This document shows positions 44,690 to 52,746 of a stretch of DNA of 54,430 nt, one piece after another. Below the pieces are notes generated by a model, which had not been told where the DNA came from, searched no databases, and saw only the letters and a list, made by a program, of their open reading frames with translations. Source of the DNA: an uncultured Eubacteriales bacterium. Its GTDB lineage: Bacteria; Bacillota; Clostridia; Peptostreptococcales; Anaerovoracaceae. Numbering within the stretch: the first letter of the stretch is position 1; the number at the start of each line of letters is the position of its first letter. The translations under genes and the position numbers were made by a program. Location of the stretch: assembly GCA_949289445.1 (NCBI GenBank), contig CASEOD010000046.1:1-54430 (forward strand). Direction: 5' to 3'.

Positions 44690-45613
44690 CTATTTATCCT
44701 CACTTCTTTGTTTTGATTGTCCTGTTATCTGACAGAGACAGACTCCCGCAATAATCACTGCGGTTGTCAGAATCTTTATCGGCTGCAGTTCCTCTCCCAG
44801 CATCAGCGAAGCCAGTACGAAGGAAAATACCGGCACCAGATTGACAAAGATCGAACATCTGGCAGGGCCGATAACCCGCAGCGCCCCCTGCTGAATATAA
44901 TAGGCAAATCCCGAACAGAAAACCGCCATAAACAGAAGCGCCACCCATGCCGAAACAGGAATTTCTCCGATAAACTCCCATGGTTTCTCCAGCAGTGAAA
45001 AGGGAATCAGCACCACTGCACACACCAGAAAACTGTAAAAGGTCAGCACTACTGCAGGAATATGACTGCATTTGGCTTTACTGTAGACCCCATATGCCGC
45101 CCAGCATACCACGGCGCAAATCATATACAGATCTCCCCGGTTAAATTCCATTTCCGCAAGATGAGAAAGATCTCCCGCCGTAATCGTCAGAACAACCCCT
45201 GCCAGAGACAGAAGAATCCCCAAAAACTGCTTTAACGGTACACTCCGATGCAGAAAGATAAAGGTAATCAGCACCGTAACCACAGGATCTACTGCTCTGA
45301 TAATGGAAGAATTGATGGCAGTCGTATAGTTGAGAGCCTCAAAAAAGAAAATATGATAGCCCACCATGCCGACAATTCCCGTAAAAAGAAAATGAGGAAT
45401 ATCTCTTCTGTCAAAATGATAGACAGAAGACGGGTCCTTTTCCTGTGTTTTCTTCATGATAATATAAATCAGAATCAGAGCCACTGCAAACCGCATAAAG
45501 GTTACTGTGCAGGACGGAATATAGGGACCGGTATATTTTCCTGCAATAAAAGCGCCGCTCCAGAAAAAAGCGACCATGGTCATCAGCGCATAAATCTTCT
45601 TATCACTTTTCAT
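44690..45613 (-). CDS. EamA/DMT-family transporter (copy 1)
   Basis: A 307-residue ten-helix EamA transporter. The first repeat starts ALMTMVAFFWSGAFIAGKYTG and the second AVVCWAAYGVYSKAK, with FVNLVPVFSFVLASLMLGE as the conserved final pair. It begins immediately after the mtnA stop codon, so coupling to mtnA is likely. A role in exporting a methylthioribose-related by-product is conceivable but unproven. Confidence 0.9.
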   Translation of the reverse strand: MKSDKKIYALMTMVAFFWSGAFIAGKYTGPYIPSCTVTFMRFAVALILIYIIMKKTQEKDPSSVYHFDRRDIPHFLFTGIVGMVGYHIFFFEALNYTTAINSSIIRAVDPVVTVLITFIFLHRSVPLKQFLGILLSLAGVVLTITAGDLSHLAEMEFNRGDLYMICAVVCWAAYGVYSKAKCSHIPAVVLTFYSFLVCAVVLIPFSLLEKPWEFIGEIPVSAWVALLFMAVFCSGFAYYIQQGALRVIGPARCSIFVNLVPVFSFVLASLMLGEELQPIKILTTAVIIAGVCLCQITGQSKQRSEDK

Positions 45614-46666
45614 TTATTTAAACAGTCCGGCCAGATTCTTCCCGTAAGGCGGCCTGACAATTCCTTTCTCCGTAATCACCGCTGTAATATATTCTGCCGA
45701 AGTCACATCGAAGGCAGGATTATAAGTTTTGATTCCCTCAGGAGCCATTGGTTTCTCATACCACATTTTATAGATTTCTTCTCCGTCCCGAAGTTCAATC
45801 TGAATATCATCGCCACAGGCGGTATTCAGATCGATGGTGGAAGTAGGCGCAAACATATAAAACGGAATTCCGTACTCTTTGGCTAATATGGCAACGCCTG
45901 AAGTACCGATTTTATTGGCGCCGTCACCGTTTGCCGCCATGCGGTCGCAGCCTACCACTACCGCATCTATCCAGCCCTGCTTCATCACAGATGAAGCCAT
46001 ATTATCACAAATCAGAGTCACGTCAACGCCCGCTTTGGAAAGTTCCCAGCTGGTCAGCCTGGCTCCCTGCAGAAGCGGTCTGGTTTCATCAGCAAAAACA
46101 CGGAAATTATATCCTCTCTCCTGTCCCAGATGAATCGGCGCAAGACACGTGCCGTATTTTGCTGTGGCGATGGTTCCTGCGTTGCAGTGAGTCAGAATCC
46201 CCATGCCCGGCGAGAGCAGAGAAAGACCGTACTCTCCCATAGCTCTGCAGGCATCTTCATCCTCTCTTCGAATGGTTTCTGCTTCACAGAAGAGCAGATC
46301 CTTTGCAGACTGTGGAGTTTCAGGCTGCGCTTTCTCAAAGCAATCCCACATCCGGTTCAGTGCCCATGCCAGATTTACCGCCGTAGGTCTTGCCGTAATC
46401 AGATAGTCTCCGGCCATCTTCAGCCTGCCGGCAAAATCTGTCATAGAGCCGTTATCCGGAAAATCCCGGACCGCAAGATAGAGGCCATATCCCGCAGCAA
46501 CCCCGATAGCCGGAGCTCCTCTGACTCTCAGCTTCTTCACCGCTTCCCACACGTCTTCCTTAGTCTTCATCTCAAGGTATATCTCCTGTCCCGGCAGTAA
46601 TGTCTGATCCAGAATCAGCAGTTTACCTTCTGTATATTTTACCGGTGCAATATCAAAAATTCCCAT
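45614..46666 (-). CDS. mtnA: S-methyl-5-thioribose-1-phosphate isomerase
   Basis: A 350-residue isomerase of the eIF2B-alpha-like fold. The catalytic pair C161 (THCNAGTIATA) and D241 (VGCDRMAANGD) match the positions known for MtnA of Bacillus (Cys160, Asp240). The N-terminal LRVRGAPAIGVAAGYG and the C-terminal PTSTIDL motifs are also present. It converts methylthioribose-1-phosphate to methylthioribulose-1-phosphate in methionine salvage, or its deoxyadenosine counterpart. No other salvage genes are in the window, so it may serve a shortened anaerobic shunt. Ribose-1,5-bisphosphate isomerase is an alternative. Confidence 0.92.
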   Translation of the reverse strand: MGIFDIAPVKYTEGKLLILDQTLLPGQEIYLEMKTKEDVWEAVKKLRVRGAPAIGVAAGYGLYLAVRDFPDNGSMTDFAGRLKMAGDYLITARPTAVNLAWALNRMWDCFEKAQPETPQSAKDLLFCEAETIRREDEDACRAMGEYGLSLLSPGMGILTHCNAGTIATAKYGTCLAPIHLGQERGYNFRVFADETRPLLQGARLTSWELSKAGVDVTLICDNMASSVMKQGWIDAVVVGCDRMAANGDGANKIGTSGVAILAKEYGIPFYMFAPTSTIDLNTACGDDIQIELRDGEEIYKMWYEKPMAPEGIKTYNPAFDVTSAEYITAVITEKGIVRPPYGKNLAGLFK

Positions 46667-46690
46667 CGTTCATCTCTCCTCTAAACTAAT

Positions 46691-46719
46691 AGCATATCAT
46701 TAAAAAGAATTTCTTGCAA
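46691..46719 (-). promoter_or_regulatory. Sigma-A promoter for mtnA-EamA-EamA-scpAB-CpXC
   Basis: TTGCAA and TATGCT on the minus strand are separated by 17 bases, with the start about 20 bases before the mtnA ATG. It would drive the six closely packed genes downstream. Confidence 0.6.
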
Positions 46720-46752
46720 CTCAAAGTCGCTGAAAAACAACCGAAAAACCAC

Positions 46753-46792
46753 AAAATGACGAAAAACCTCCGGCATGGTTTTCCGTCATTTT
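46753..46792. terminator. A/T-rich palindrome downstream of the corrinoid operon
   Basis: AAAATGACGAAAAACC and GGTTTTCCGTCATTTT pair across an eight-base loop with one mismatch. Flanking A and T runs make it a possible bidirectional terminator, the second in tandem after the symporter gene. Confidence 0.65.
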
Positions 46793-46805
46793 TCTCTTAC
46801 AGAAA

Positions 46806-46859
46806 AGAGGGGCAGCCGCTCTGCGATGATCTTTTCCCCGCATAAGCTGCAGCCCCTCT
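46806..46859 (-). terminator. Terminator after the NSS symporter gene
   Basis: GAGGGGC and GCCCCTC close a large imperfect hairpin; on the minus strand it is followed by TTTTC. It lies about 40 bases past the symporter stop codon and ends the corrinoid-protein/MttB/HyuA/NSS operon. Confidence 0.7.
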
Positions 46860-46900
46860 CCTTATCAATGCATCTATTTAATTGCCTTCAGGATTCTGTT

Positions 46901-48208
46901 TTAAATGAAATTCCCAAGGAAGATCACTGCAATGGCTATAGGGCAGACATATTTCACAGAAATGCCCAGCCAAGCACGCAGTCCTTTATTTTTTACATTG
47001 ATAGCATCCAGGAAGTTATTGACACCCCAGACCCATCCGACAAAAATGGCAATAAGCAGCCCGCTGATAACCAGAAGGTAATTGCTGGTGTAAATATCCA
47101 CTGTATCCAGGAATCCCGGAATCAGAATAGACATACTTCCGATAATCACTGCAACACCCATAACTACAATGACTGCTTTTTTCCGCTCCATCTGAAATCT
47201 GTCCATCACTACTGCAATGACAGCTTCAGCAAGACCAATGGCAGAGGATAGTGCTGCAAAGTAGAAACCGATATAGAAAACAGTACCGATAATTCTTCCT
47301 CCCGCAATATAATTGAATACATTAGGAAGGGTAACCATAGTCAAACCTGCACCGGCGCTTGGTTCCAGACCAAAGGCAAATACCATAGGGAATATCATCA
47401 GTCCGGATGCTATTCCCGCGAATACAATAGAACCACAGATAATGGATGACTGTTTCACAATATTCTCGTTTTTATTCTTGATATAGCTTCCGAATACCAT
47501 GGAAGCCAGCATACCGATACCGATTGCAAAGAAAGCCTGACCTACAGCGGCAGTCACAGCATCCAGCGAGAAGGTGTCTGCATTTGGCTTGAACATATAT
47601 TCAAGCCCCTTGGAAGAACCTTCAACCTGCAGACCGATAACAATACATACGATCATAATAACCGCAAGAGCAGGCAAAAGGAACTTGTTCACCTTTTCGA
47701 CACCGCCCTGTACACCCCGGCTGATGATAAAAGCTACAATGGCCCAGTTGATAATTGCGAAAATAAACATGGTCTTGTAATCCACATTCAGCTCACCAAA
47801 AGATGCGGCAATGTCATCCGGTCCCATTCCCTGGAAAAAGCCAATGGCCGTTCTATAGATATAAATCAGAACCCATGCATAAATAGGAACCGTATAACTG
47901 TTGACCAATACTCCTACAATAATATGTAAATATGCAGAAAAATGCCATTTGCTGTTTGGTTTCAGAGTCTGATAAGCCCCTATCGCCGTTTTCTGGGTCA
48001 CATAGCCCATAGAAATCTCTGCCGTCAGCAGAGGTACTCCGATGACAACGATAACTACAATATAAGTAATGATAAACAGTGCGCCACCGTTCGTTCCGCA
48101 GACATACGGAAATCTCCAGAGACTTCCCACACCTACGGCAAATCCGATAATCGTCATCAGAAATCCAAACATCGAACTGAATCCTTCATTTTGTTTTTTC
48201 TCCGTCAT
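46901..48208 (-). CDS. Neurotransmitter:sodium symporter (NSS) family transporter
   Basis: A 435-residue LeuT-fold transporter with about 11 helices. The unwound TM1 substrate/sodium site is recognisable as GFAVGVGSLWRFPYVCGTNGG (near residue 20), with LTAEISMG in TM2-3. Bacterial members import amino acids with Na+. Its ATG overlaps the stop of the HyuA-like gene (ATGA), so it is coupled to a corrinoid methyltransferase operon. A quaternary or N-methylated amino acid is therefore a reasonable substrate, by inference. It is the last gene of the operon. Confidence 0.93.
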   Translation of the reverse strand: MTEKKQNEGFSSMFGFLMTIIGFAVGVGSLWRFPYVCGTNGGALFIITYIVVIVVIGVPLLTAEISMGYVTQKTAIGAYQTLKPNSKWHFSAYLHIIVGVLVNSYTVPIYAWVLIYIYRTAIGFFQGMGPDDIAASFGELNVDYKTMFIFAIINWAIVAFIISRGVQGGVEKVNKFLLPALAVIMIVCIVIGLQVEGSSKGLEYMFKPNADTFSLDAVTAAVGQAFFAIGIGMLASMVFGSYIKNKNENIVKQSSIICGSIVFAGIASGLMIFPMVFAFGLEPSAGAGLTMVTLPNVFNYIAGGRIIGTVFYIGFYFAALSSAIGLAEAVIAVVMDRFQMERKKAVIVVMGVAVIIGSMSILIPGFLDTVDIYTSNYLLVISGLLIAIFVGWVWGVNNFLDAINVKNKGLRAWLGISVKYVCPIAIAVIFLGNFI

Positions 48209-50226
48209 TTCACTTTCACTCCTTTCTCGCAGTCGAGACTTCCGGTGGCTGCCGCAGACACTTTATATCCCATGAACAGCGGTCCGAAATCAGTCTCAAT
48301 AATACTTTCTTTCTCTTCCAGTCTTACCTGTGTATCCTGTCCGGCACCCCGTTTTACTGCCTCCTGAAACGCTCCGTATCTTGCCCTCTGCCTTGCAAGA
48401 TCTTTTGCTTCTTCCAAATCCTTGCAGATATAACGTTCTCCTTTACCGAAAACAGTATAAGATCCGTCCTGTTGATTGAGAGTAATCTCCATAACAACTT
48501 TTGCACTGATGTTCCCAACGATGGCACCCAGTGCATTGGCTACCTGAGAATAATCCGGTGTAACGACTCTGGCTCCCAGCAGACCGGCTGCCTGAGGCAG
48601 GAATACATGTGTCGGCGCACCTACCCCGATAAAAGCAGCCTTTGAAGAAAAGATCGGCCTGAAAAATCCGTCCTGTAGCTGACCTTTTGCATCCTCGTAC
48701 GCTTTTCTGAGCACAAGATCCAGATCTGCTCCCAAACTCTTCCCCTCAAGTTCAGGCAGCCGATCCATAATTAAAACTCTGGCCAGATTATAATAGAGCT
48801 TCCAGCAAACTGCCTCATAGATTTCCTCACAAATCTGTTCCTCACTTTTGTGGCCAATCGCCGCCATTCTTCTGATGCCCTCTCTTGCGCATATCTGATC
48901 GTAAGCGGTAAAATCACCTTTCAGATGCATGGCATCTGTCGGCGTTACGCCGCACCGGATCACAACACCTTCACGAATCAGTCTGGATAGATTCTTTCTG
49001 AGTATCCGCCTTTTCAGACGACCGTCAAGTTCTGCCAGCGTCACAGGGCATTTCTGCAGAAGTTCTGCGATAAGCTGTTCCTCTTCTGTATAGTTGCTGC
49101 TACCGCTGATGTCTTTTAAAACTGCATAAATTTCTTCTCTCTGAGAAGAGAGAAAAGCTCCTTTTTTTCCGATTTCTCTCAGTTTTTCCCGCAGAGACGG
49201 CCAATGACTTCCCGCCATGCACAAAGGCATCACCTTTTCCTCCTGCAGAGTAATCCGGCCGAAATCATCAAGCACTACGCCGCTGTCTCCTCCCAGACCG
49301 AAAGTATCCACATACAGGCCTTTTACAAAAGTGTTCCAGCCACCGATCCTGACACCCTGTTCCACCCGTTTGGCAACACCGTTTTTCATCAGTGCGATAT
49401 CTGTAGTAGTGCCGCCCATATCTACAACCACACAGTCTGTTTCGTCTGTCAGTTCCACTGCTCCCATCAGACTGGCTACAGGTCCGCAGAGCAGAGTTTC
49501 TACAGGGAACTCCTCCGCAAAGGTTTCATTCATCAAGCTCCCGTCACTTCTGACAATAACAAAGGGGACATTCAGTTCAAGTCGATTCAGTGCTCTCTTC
49601 ACCGAAACAATAAATTCCCGAATTACTGCAATCAGCTTTGCATTGAGCAGCACACAGGCTCCTCTTTTCACAATATTATTTTCTGCAAAGAGCTGATGAC
49701 CGCTGACCACCGGGATATCCGTAAATTCCCGGATAATCTCTTTTGCCTTTTTTTCAAGGACTGCGCCGGATTTCTTTGCGAACATCTCCGCCACTCCCAC
49801 CGCATCGCAGTCCTTCAGTTCTTCCCTGACAATCTCCCGGAACTGCTGCCAGTCAGGTTCTTTCACAATCCGCCCGTCAGGTTTTGTCTTGCTGTCAACA
49901 AATATGAGAGAGCCGGGCTCGGATAAACCGTATTCCTCACCGACCCGAATCACCGTATCCCGATTTGCTCCGAAAAAGACTACTTTGGCCCTTCCCCCTT
50001 TATTTTCTACGCAGGCATTGGTTGCCAAAGTGGTGGAAAGCGCAATAACTTCAGCTTCGCCTCTCAGTCCTTCCGGCAGCTGCTGTAAAGCCTTCTCAAT
50101 TCCCACAGACAGATCTTCCCTGGTTGTGGCAGTTTTTGCCCAGGCAAGAATTTTTCTTTCACCAAAGTGATAGATCACTGCATCCGTGCATGTTCCGCCT
50201 GTATCTATACCAATTCCAATCTTCAT
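48205..50226 (-). CDS. Hydantoinase/oxoprolinase (HyuA)-family ASKHA ATPase with embedded winged-helix-like insert
   Basis: A 673-residue protein. Actin-like phosphate loops are present at IDTGGTCTDA (7-16) and VVDMGGTTTDIA (267-278), and GLGGDSG (310-316) is conserved in HyuA proteins. Residues ~380-430 (LIAELLQKCPVTLAELD...LSRLIREGVVIRCGVTP) look like a winged helix inserted in the fold. The family hydrolyses ATP to open hydantoin or oxoproline rings, but no HyuB partner is present. The gene is inside a methyltransferase operon, between mttB and the symporter. It could instead be a corrinoid-protein activator, which also uses an ASKHA fold. No iron-sulfur cysteine cluster like that of RamA was seen. 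Confidence 0.85.
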   Translation of the reverse strand: MKIGIGIDTGGTCTDAVIYHFGERKILAWAKTATTREDLSVGIEKALQQLPEGLRGEAEVIALSTTLATNACVENKGGRAKVVFFGANRDTVIRVGEEYGLSEPGSLIFVDSKTKPDGRIVKEPDWQQFREIVREELKDCDAVGVAEMFAKKSGAVLEKKAKEIIREFTDIPVVSGHQLFAENNIVKRGACVLLNAKLIAVIREFIVSVKRALNRLELNVPFVIVRSDGSLMNETFAEEFPVETLLCGPVASLMGAVELTDETDCVVVDMGGTTTDIALMKNGVAKRVEQGVRIGGWNTFVKGLYVDTFGLGGDSGVVLDDFGRITLQEEKVMPLCMAGSHWPSLREKLREIGKKGAFLSSQREEIYAVLKDISGSSNYTEEEQLIAELLQKCPVTLAELDGRLKRRILRKNLSRLIREGVVIRCGVTPTDAMHLKGDFTAYDQICAREGIRRMAAIGHKSEEQICEEIYEAVCWKLYYNLARVLIMDRLPELEGKSLGADLDLVLRKAYEDAKGQLQDGFFRPIFSSKAAFIGVGAPTHVFLPQAAGLLGARVVTPDYSQVANALGAIVGNISAKVVMEITLNQQDGSYTVFGKGERYICKDLEEAKDLARQRARYGAFQEAVKRGAGQDTQVRLEEKESIIETDFGPLFMGYKVSAAATGSLDCEKGVKVK

Positions 50227-50288
50227 GTCTTCCCTCTAAAAAAGCAGGGCAAAGAAACTTCCTTAATATGTCCCTTCGCCCCGAAAAT

Positions 50289-51749
50289 TTATCCTTTGAT
50301 CTTGCTTGCCGCATCAGCAGCATCCAGGATCTTCTGAATTTCTTCTTCCTGTGCCTCTGTCAGCGGTTTCGGCACATAATTCTTAATGACGTCTTCTACA
50401 ATAGCATGGGCTCTCTCTTCCATAGAAAGGCTGCCCAGCTGCTGCCATTTAATGTGCTCGTTTCTGTCCTGTACTTTCGGTTCCCACATTTCTTTCATAT
50501 GTTTAACGGTGTGATCCTCAGCCAGGAAATATCCTTTCGGCCCTACAGACTTGATAACATCCATAGCCAGATTTTCTTCCGTCAGATTCACACCACAGAA
50601 TACTCTTCTCAGCTGACTGATAACCTCATCCATCATAACCAGGAATTCGAAAGAAAATGTCAAACCGTAGTTCATAAAGCCAACGTCATGACACAGATTT
50701 ACGCCGGAAAGGCCCGACAGATACGCCTGCTGCGTGCCTTCCGCCACTGCCTGTGCGTCCGGCATTTTGGATCCGCAGGCGCCGCCCATACCCCAGGTAG
50801 GAAGATTATAGAGTTCTCTTCCAATCTGCGGAATCATACTATAGCACATATTAGCTTCAGGCGAGGAATAAGCCGGCTGCGTAATCTTCAAATCCATATT
50901 GGTGATACAACCACCGAATACAAACGGTGCACCCGGCTTCGCAAGCTGATGAATAACAATTCCTGTAAGGCATTCTGCAAGGCACTGTACCAGCGCGCCT
51001 TCCATGGTCATAGGCCCGGTTCCCCCCATCATGATAGCCGGAGCATAATTCGTCGGCAGCATGTTCTCTGCGCAGTAAATCAGCTTATCCACCGCCTCAA
51101 AGGTATGATTCAGCGGTGAAGTCGGCTCATCATACAAAATAATCAGTGGTTTGTTGATGGCTTCTTCCATACCGCCGCGAACAACTGCCATCATTTCGGC
51201 AATATTCTTGATACTCTCACGGTCTGCGGCTGTAACTACCATAGGCTTGGTGGTGTTTCTCAGCATTGCCGCAAACTGATGCTCATAGCTGGTCCCCGGA
51301 TACATATACATGAGACCCAGGCACATGAGAAAATCTATGTTTTCCAGGCTGTCAGCCAGTTTTGCTCCGTTGATCATGTCCTGTTCTGTGAAAGTATGAT
51401 GGGATCTGTTCTCCCAGTCGTAAAGATTACAGCAGTCAGATCCTGTTCCGAAATATGAGTTTCTGCCGCTCAGATCCATAGCAAATTCACCGTCTCTGTC
51501 ATAAAGCAAAATCCTGGACGGAGCCTGCTTCAATGCCCACTCTACCAGTGAAGGCGGAAAGTGAACTCTCTTTCTCTTCACATAACAGCCCGCATTTTTG
51601 AGCATCTCGATAGCACCCTTATGCTGAATCTCCGCTCCTGTATCCTGCAATAATTCCAAAGCACAGCTGTGAATTTTTTCCATTTCTTCTCTGGACAGGA
51701 ATCCCAGAGGAGAAGCTGCATTTACTTTTAACGGATATTGTTTTCTCAT
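50289..51749 (-). CDS. Trimethylamine methyltransferase (MttB) family protein, non-pyrrolysine
   Basis: A 486-residue MttB-superfamily (COG5598) methyltransferase. Recognisable segments are GTGSDCCNLYDWE (~101-113), PTSPLNHTFEA, MMGGTGPMTMEGALVQ and GGACGSKMPDAQA (~322-334). No in-frame amber codon interrupts it. The region where pyrrolysine sits in methanogen MttB encodes ordinary residues. Non-pyrrolysine relatives demethylate glycine betaine, proline betaine, carnitine or gamma-butyrobetaine and pass the methyl to a cognate corrinoid protein, here encoded upstream. The exact betaine is unknown. AGGAGG precedes the start. Confidence 0.93.
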   Translation of the reverse strand: MRKQYPLKVNAASPLGFLSREEMEKIHSCALELLQDTGAEIQHKGAIEMLKNAGCYVKRKRVHFPPSLVEWALKQAPSRILLYDRDGEFAMDLSGRNSYFGTGSDCCNLYDWENRSHHTFTEQDMINGAKLADSLENIDFLMCLGLMYMYPGTSYEHQFAAMLRNTTKPMVVTAADRESIKNIAEMMAVVRGGMEEAINKPLIILYDEPTSPLNHTFEAVDKLIYCAENMLPTNYAPAIMMGGTGPMTMEGALVQCLAECLTGIVIHQLAKPGAPFVFGGCITNMDLKITQPAYSSPEANMCYSMIPQIGRELYNLPTWGMGGACGSKMPDAQAVAEGTQQAYLSGLSGVNLCHDVGFMNYGLTFSFEFLVMMDEVISQLRRVFCGVNLTEENLAMDVIKSVGPKGYFLAEDHTVKHMKEMWEPKVQDRNEHIKWQQLGSLSMEERAHAIVEDVIKNYVPKPLTEAQEEEIQKILDAADAASKIKG

Positions 51750-51782
51750 GATATCTTTCCTCCTAGTTTTTTAGCCGATAAA

Positions 51783-52418
51783 TTATGCCAGCAGTTGTTT
51801 CGCCAGTTCTACCGCCATCGGCGCATTAGGGCTGTATCCGTCAGCTCCGATTTCATCTGCAAAGGACTGATTCAGCGGCGCACCGCCTACCATAACTTTT
51901 ACTTTATCTCTGAGACCGGCTTCTTCCAGTGCTTCAATGGTTTCCTTCATAGCATACATGGTAGTGGTCAGCATAGCGCTCATGCCCAGGATCTGAATAG
52001 AAGGATCTTCCTCGATAGCTTCCACGATTTCATCCGGCGGTACATCCATGCCGAGATCCACTACCTCAAAACCTGCGCTTTCGCAGAGCAGTGTTACCAG
52101 ATTCTTTCCGATATCATGCATATCTCCCTCTACCGTACAGAACAGACACTTTCCCAGTACTTTAATATCACCGGTTACCAGAAGCGGTCTGATTACCTCT
52201 ACTCCCAGTTTCATACCTTTAGCAGCGATAAGAAGCTCAGGAACGTAAATCTCTCCCAGACGGAACTGTTCTCCCAGCACATTGATCGGTTCCACAAGGC
52301 CCTCATTAAGTACATCCAGCGGGGCATTTCCCTCATCCAGAGCAGCCTGCACAGCATCCGCTACCTCCGCATATCTTCCCTCTTCCACAAGCTTTGCAAC
52401 TTCTGCAATTTTCGACAT
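51783..52418 (-). CDS. Corrinoid (cobalamin-binding) protein of methyltransferase system
   Basis: A 211-residue MtgC/MttC-like protein. The N-terminal ~85-residue helical cap (LNEGLVEPINVLGEQF) is followed by a Rossmann-type B12 domain with DxHxxG as D99-M-H101-D-I-G104. GMSAMLTTTM and VGGAPLNQSFADEIGADGYS complete the cobalamin site. His101 is the expected lower cobalt ligand. It carries the methyl group from the MttB homologue to a second methyltransferase, which is not in this window. The ATG six codons into the longest reading is chosen because GGAGGTG lies correctly before it. Confidence 0.95.
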   Translation of the reverse strand: MSKIAEVAKLVEEGRYAEVADAVQAALDEGNAPLDVLNEGLVEPINVLGEQFRLGEIYVPELLIAAKGMKLGVEVIRPLLVTGDIKVLGKCLFCTVEGDMHDIGKNLVTLLCESAGFEVVDLGMDVPPDEIVEAIEEDPSIQILGMSAMLTTTMYAMKETIEALEEAGLRDKVKVMVGGAPLNQSFADEIGADGYSPNAPMAVELAKQLLA

Positions 52419-52441
52419 TCCGCACACCTCCATACAACTGT

Positions 52442-52508
52442 TTCGTCACTTTTCATTCTTTTGCTTTACCAATCCTTTAGGTGAGTTTGTCACCATCTCT
52501 TCGTCACT
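52442..52508 (-). promoter_or_regulatory. Structured 5' leader of the corrinoid operon
   Basis: In the minus-strand transcript two copies of AGUGACGAA flank a small hairpin GGUGA-CAAAC-UCACC. The leader is about 150 bases long from the predicted transcript start to the first codon. I recognise no known riboswitch class. It may be a regulatory RNA or protein-binding site. Confidence 0.35.
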
Positions 52509-52528
52509 TATAAACCGCGGTCAAATTA

Positions 52529-52537
52529 TTATCCACA
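52529..52537 (+). other. Single exact DnaA box
   Basis: TTATCCACA, the strongest form of the DnaA recognition sequence, lies within the leader of the corrinoid operon. The nearby TATAAACCGCGG is shared with element B around 41600. A lone box may be chance. Confidence 0.35.
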
Positions 52538-52543
52538 AAACAC

Positions 52544-52559
52544 CGTGCATCGTGCATTG
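52544..52559 (-). promoter_or_regulatory. Operator-like 7-bp repeats at the corrinoid operon start
   Basis: The minus strand reads CAATGCACGATGCACG, two tandem ATGCACG units. They begin about 15 bases downstream of the -10 of the corrinoid promoter, a position where a bound repressor would block transcription. Equivalent units occur at 52680-52699. Confidence 0.6.
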
Positions 52560-52573
52560 TTTTTTGTTTCCTC

Positions 52574-52602
52574 ATTATAACTCTGTATGCCTGACTTGTC
52601 AA
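52574..52602 (-). promoter_or_regulatory. Consensus promoter of the corrinoid-MttB-HyuA-NSS operon
   Basis: Perfect TTGACA (52597-52602) and TATAAT (52574-52579) with a 17-base spacer on the minus strand. Such a strong promoter for a catabolic operon implies control by repression. Confidence 0.8.
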
Positions 52603-52637
52603 TAAGTTTTTAATTTTCAGAAATATAAATTTATATC

Positions 52638-52666
52638 TTGACTTTTGCTGCGGATAGTAGTATGAT
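52638..52666 (+). promoter_or_regulatory. Promoter of the amino-acid dehydrogenase gene
   Basis: TTGACT and TATGAT with a 17-base spacer on the plus strand. It is back to back with the corrinoid operon promoter, their -35 hexamers 35 bases apart. Confidence 0.75.
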
Positions 52667-52679
52667 AGGCAAAAATAAA

Positions 52680-52699
52680 ATGCATGATGCATGATGCAC
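52680..52699 (+). promoter_or_regulatory. Operator-like 7-bp repeats at the dehydrogenase start
   Basis: Two tandem ATGCATG units and a partial third (ATGCAC) begin 14 bases after the -10. The layout mirrors the opposite promoter, so one regulator, possibly the GntR protein encoded nearby, may bind both. Confidence 0.6.
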
Positions 52700-52746
52700 T
52701 TTATAATTTAAAATTTATTTCACTTATAAAAAGGAGGGACTTGATC

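Noticed and set aside
50124-51119. 331-codon open frame on the plus strand across HyuA and MttB genes
   Set aside because: Shadow of two well-supported genes, with Cys/His/Phe-rich low-plausibility sequence.
50289-51749. Possible pyrrolysine (in-frame amber) MttB
   Set aside because: The 486-residue frame is uninterrupted and full length; the region corresponding to the pyrrolysine site contains ordinary codons.
52419-52567. Cobalamin, glycine or THF riboswitch before the corrinoid operon
   Set aside because: None of their conserved core sequences is present; only a small hairpin and repeats are seen.
52684-52686. Upstream ATG start for the amino-acid dehydrogenase
   Set aside because: It lies within the ATGCATG operator-like repeats and lacks a ribosome binding site; the ATG at 52747 follows AAGGAGGG.
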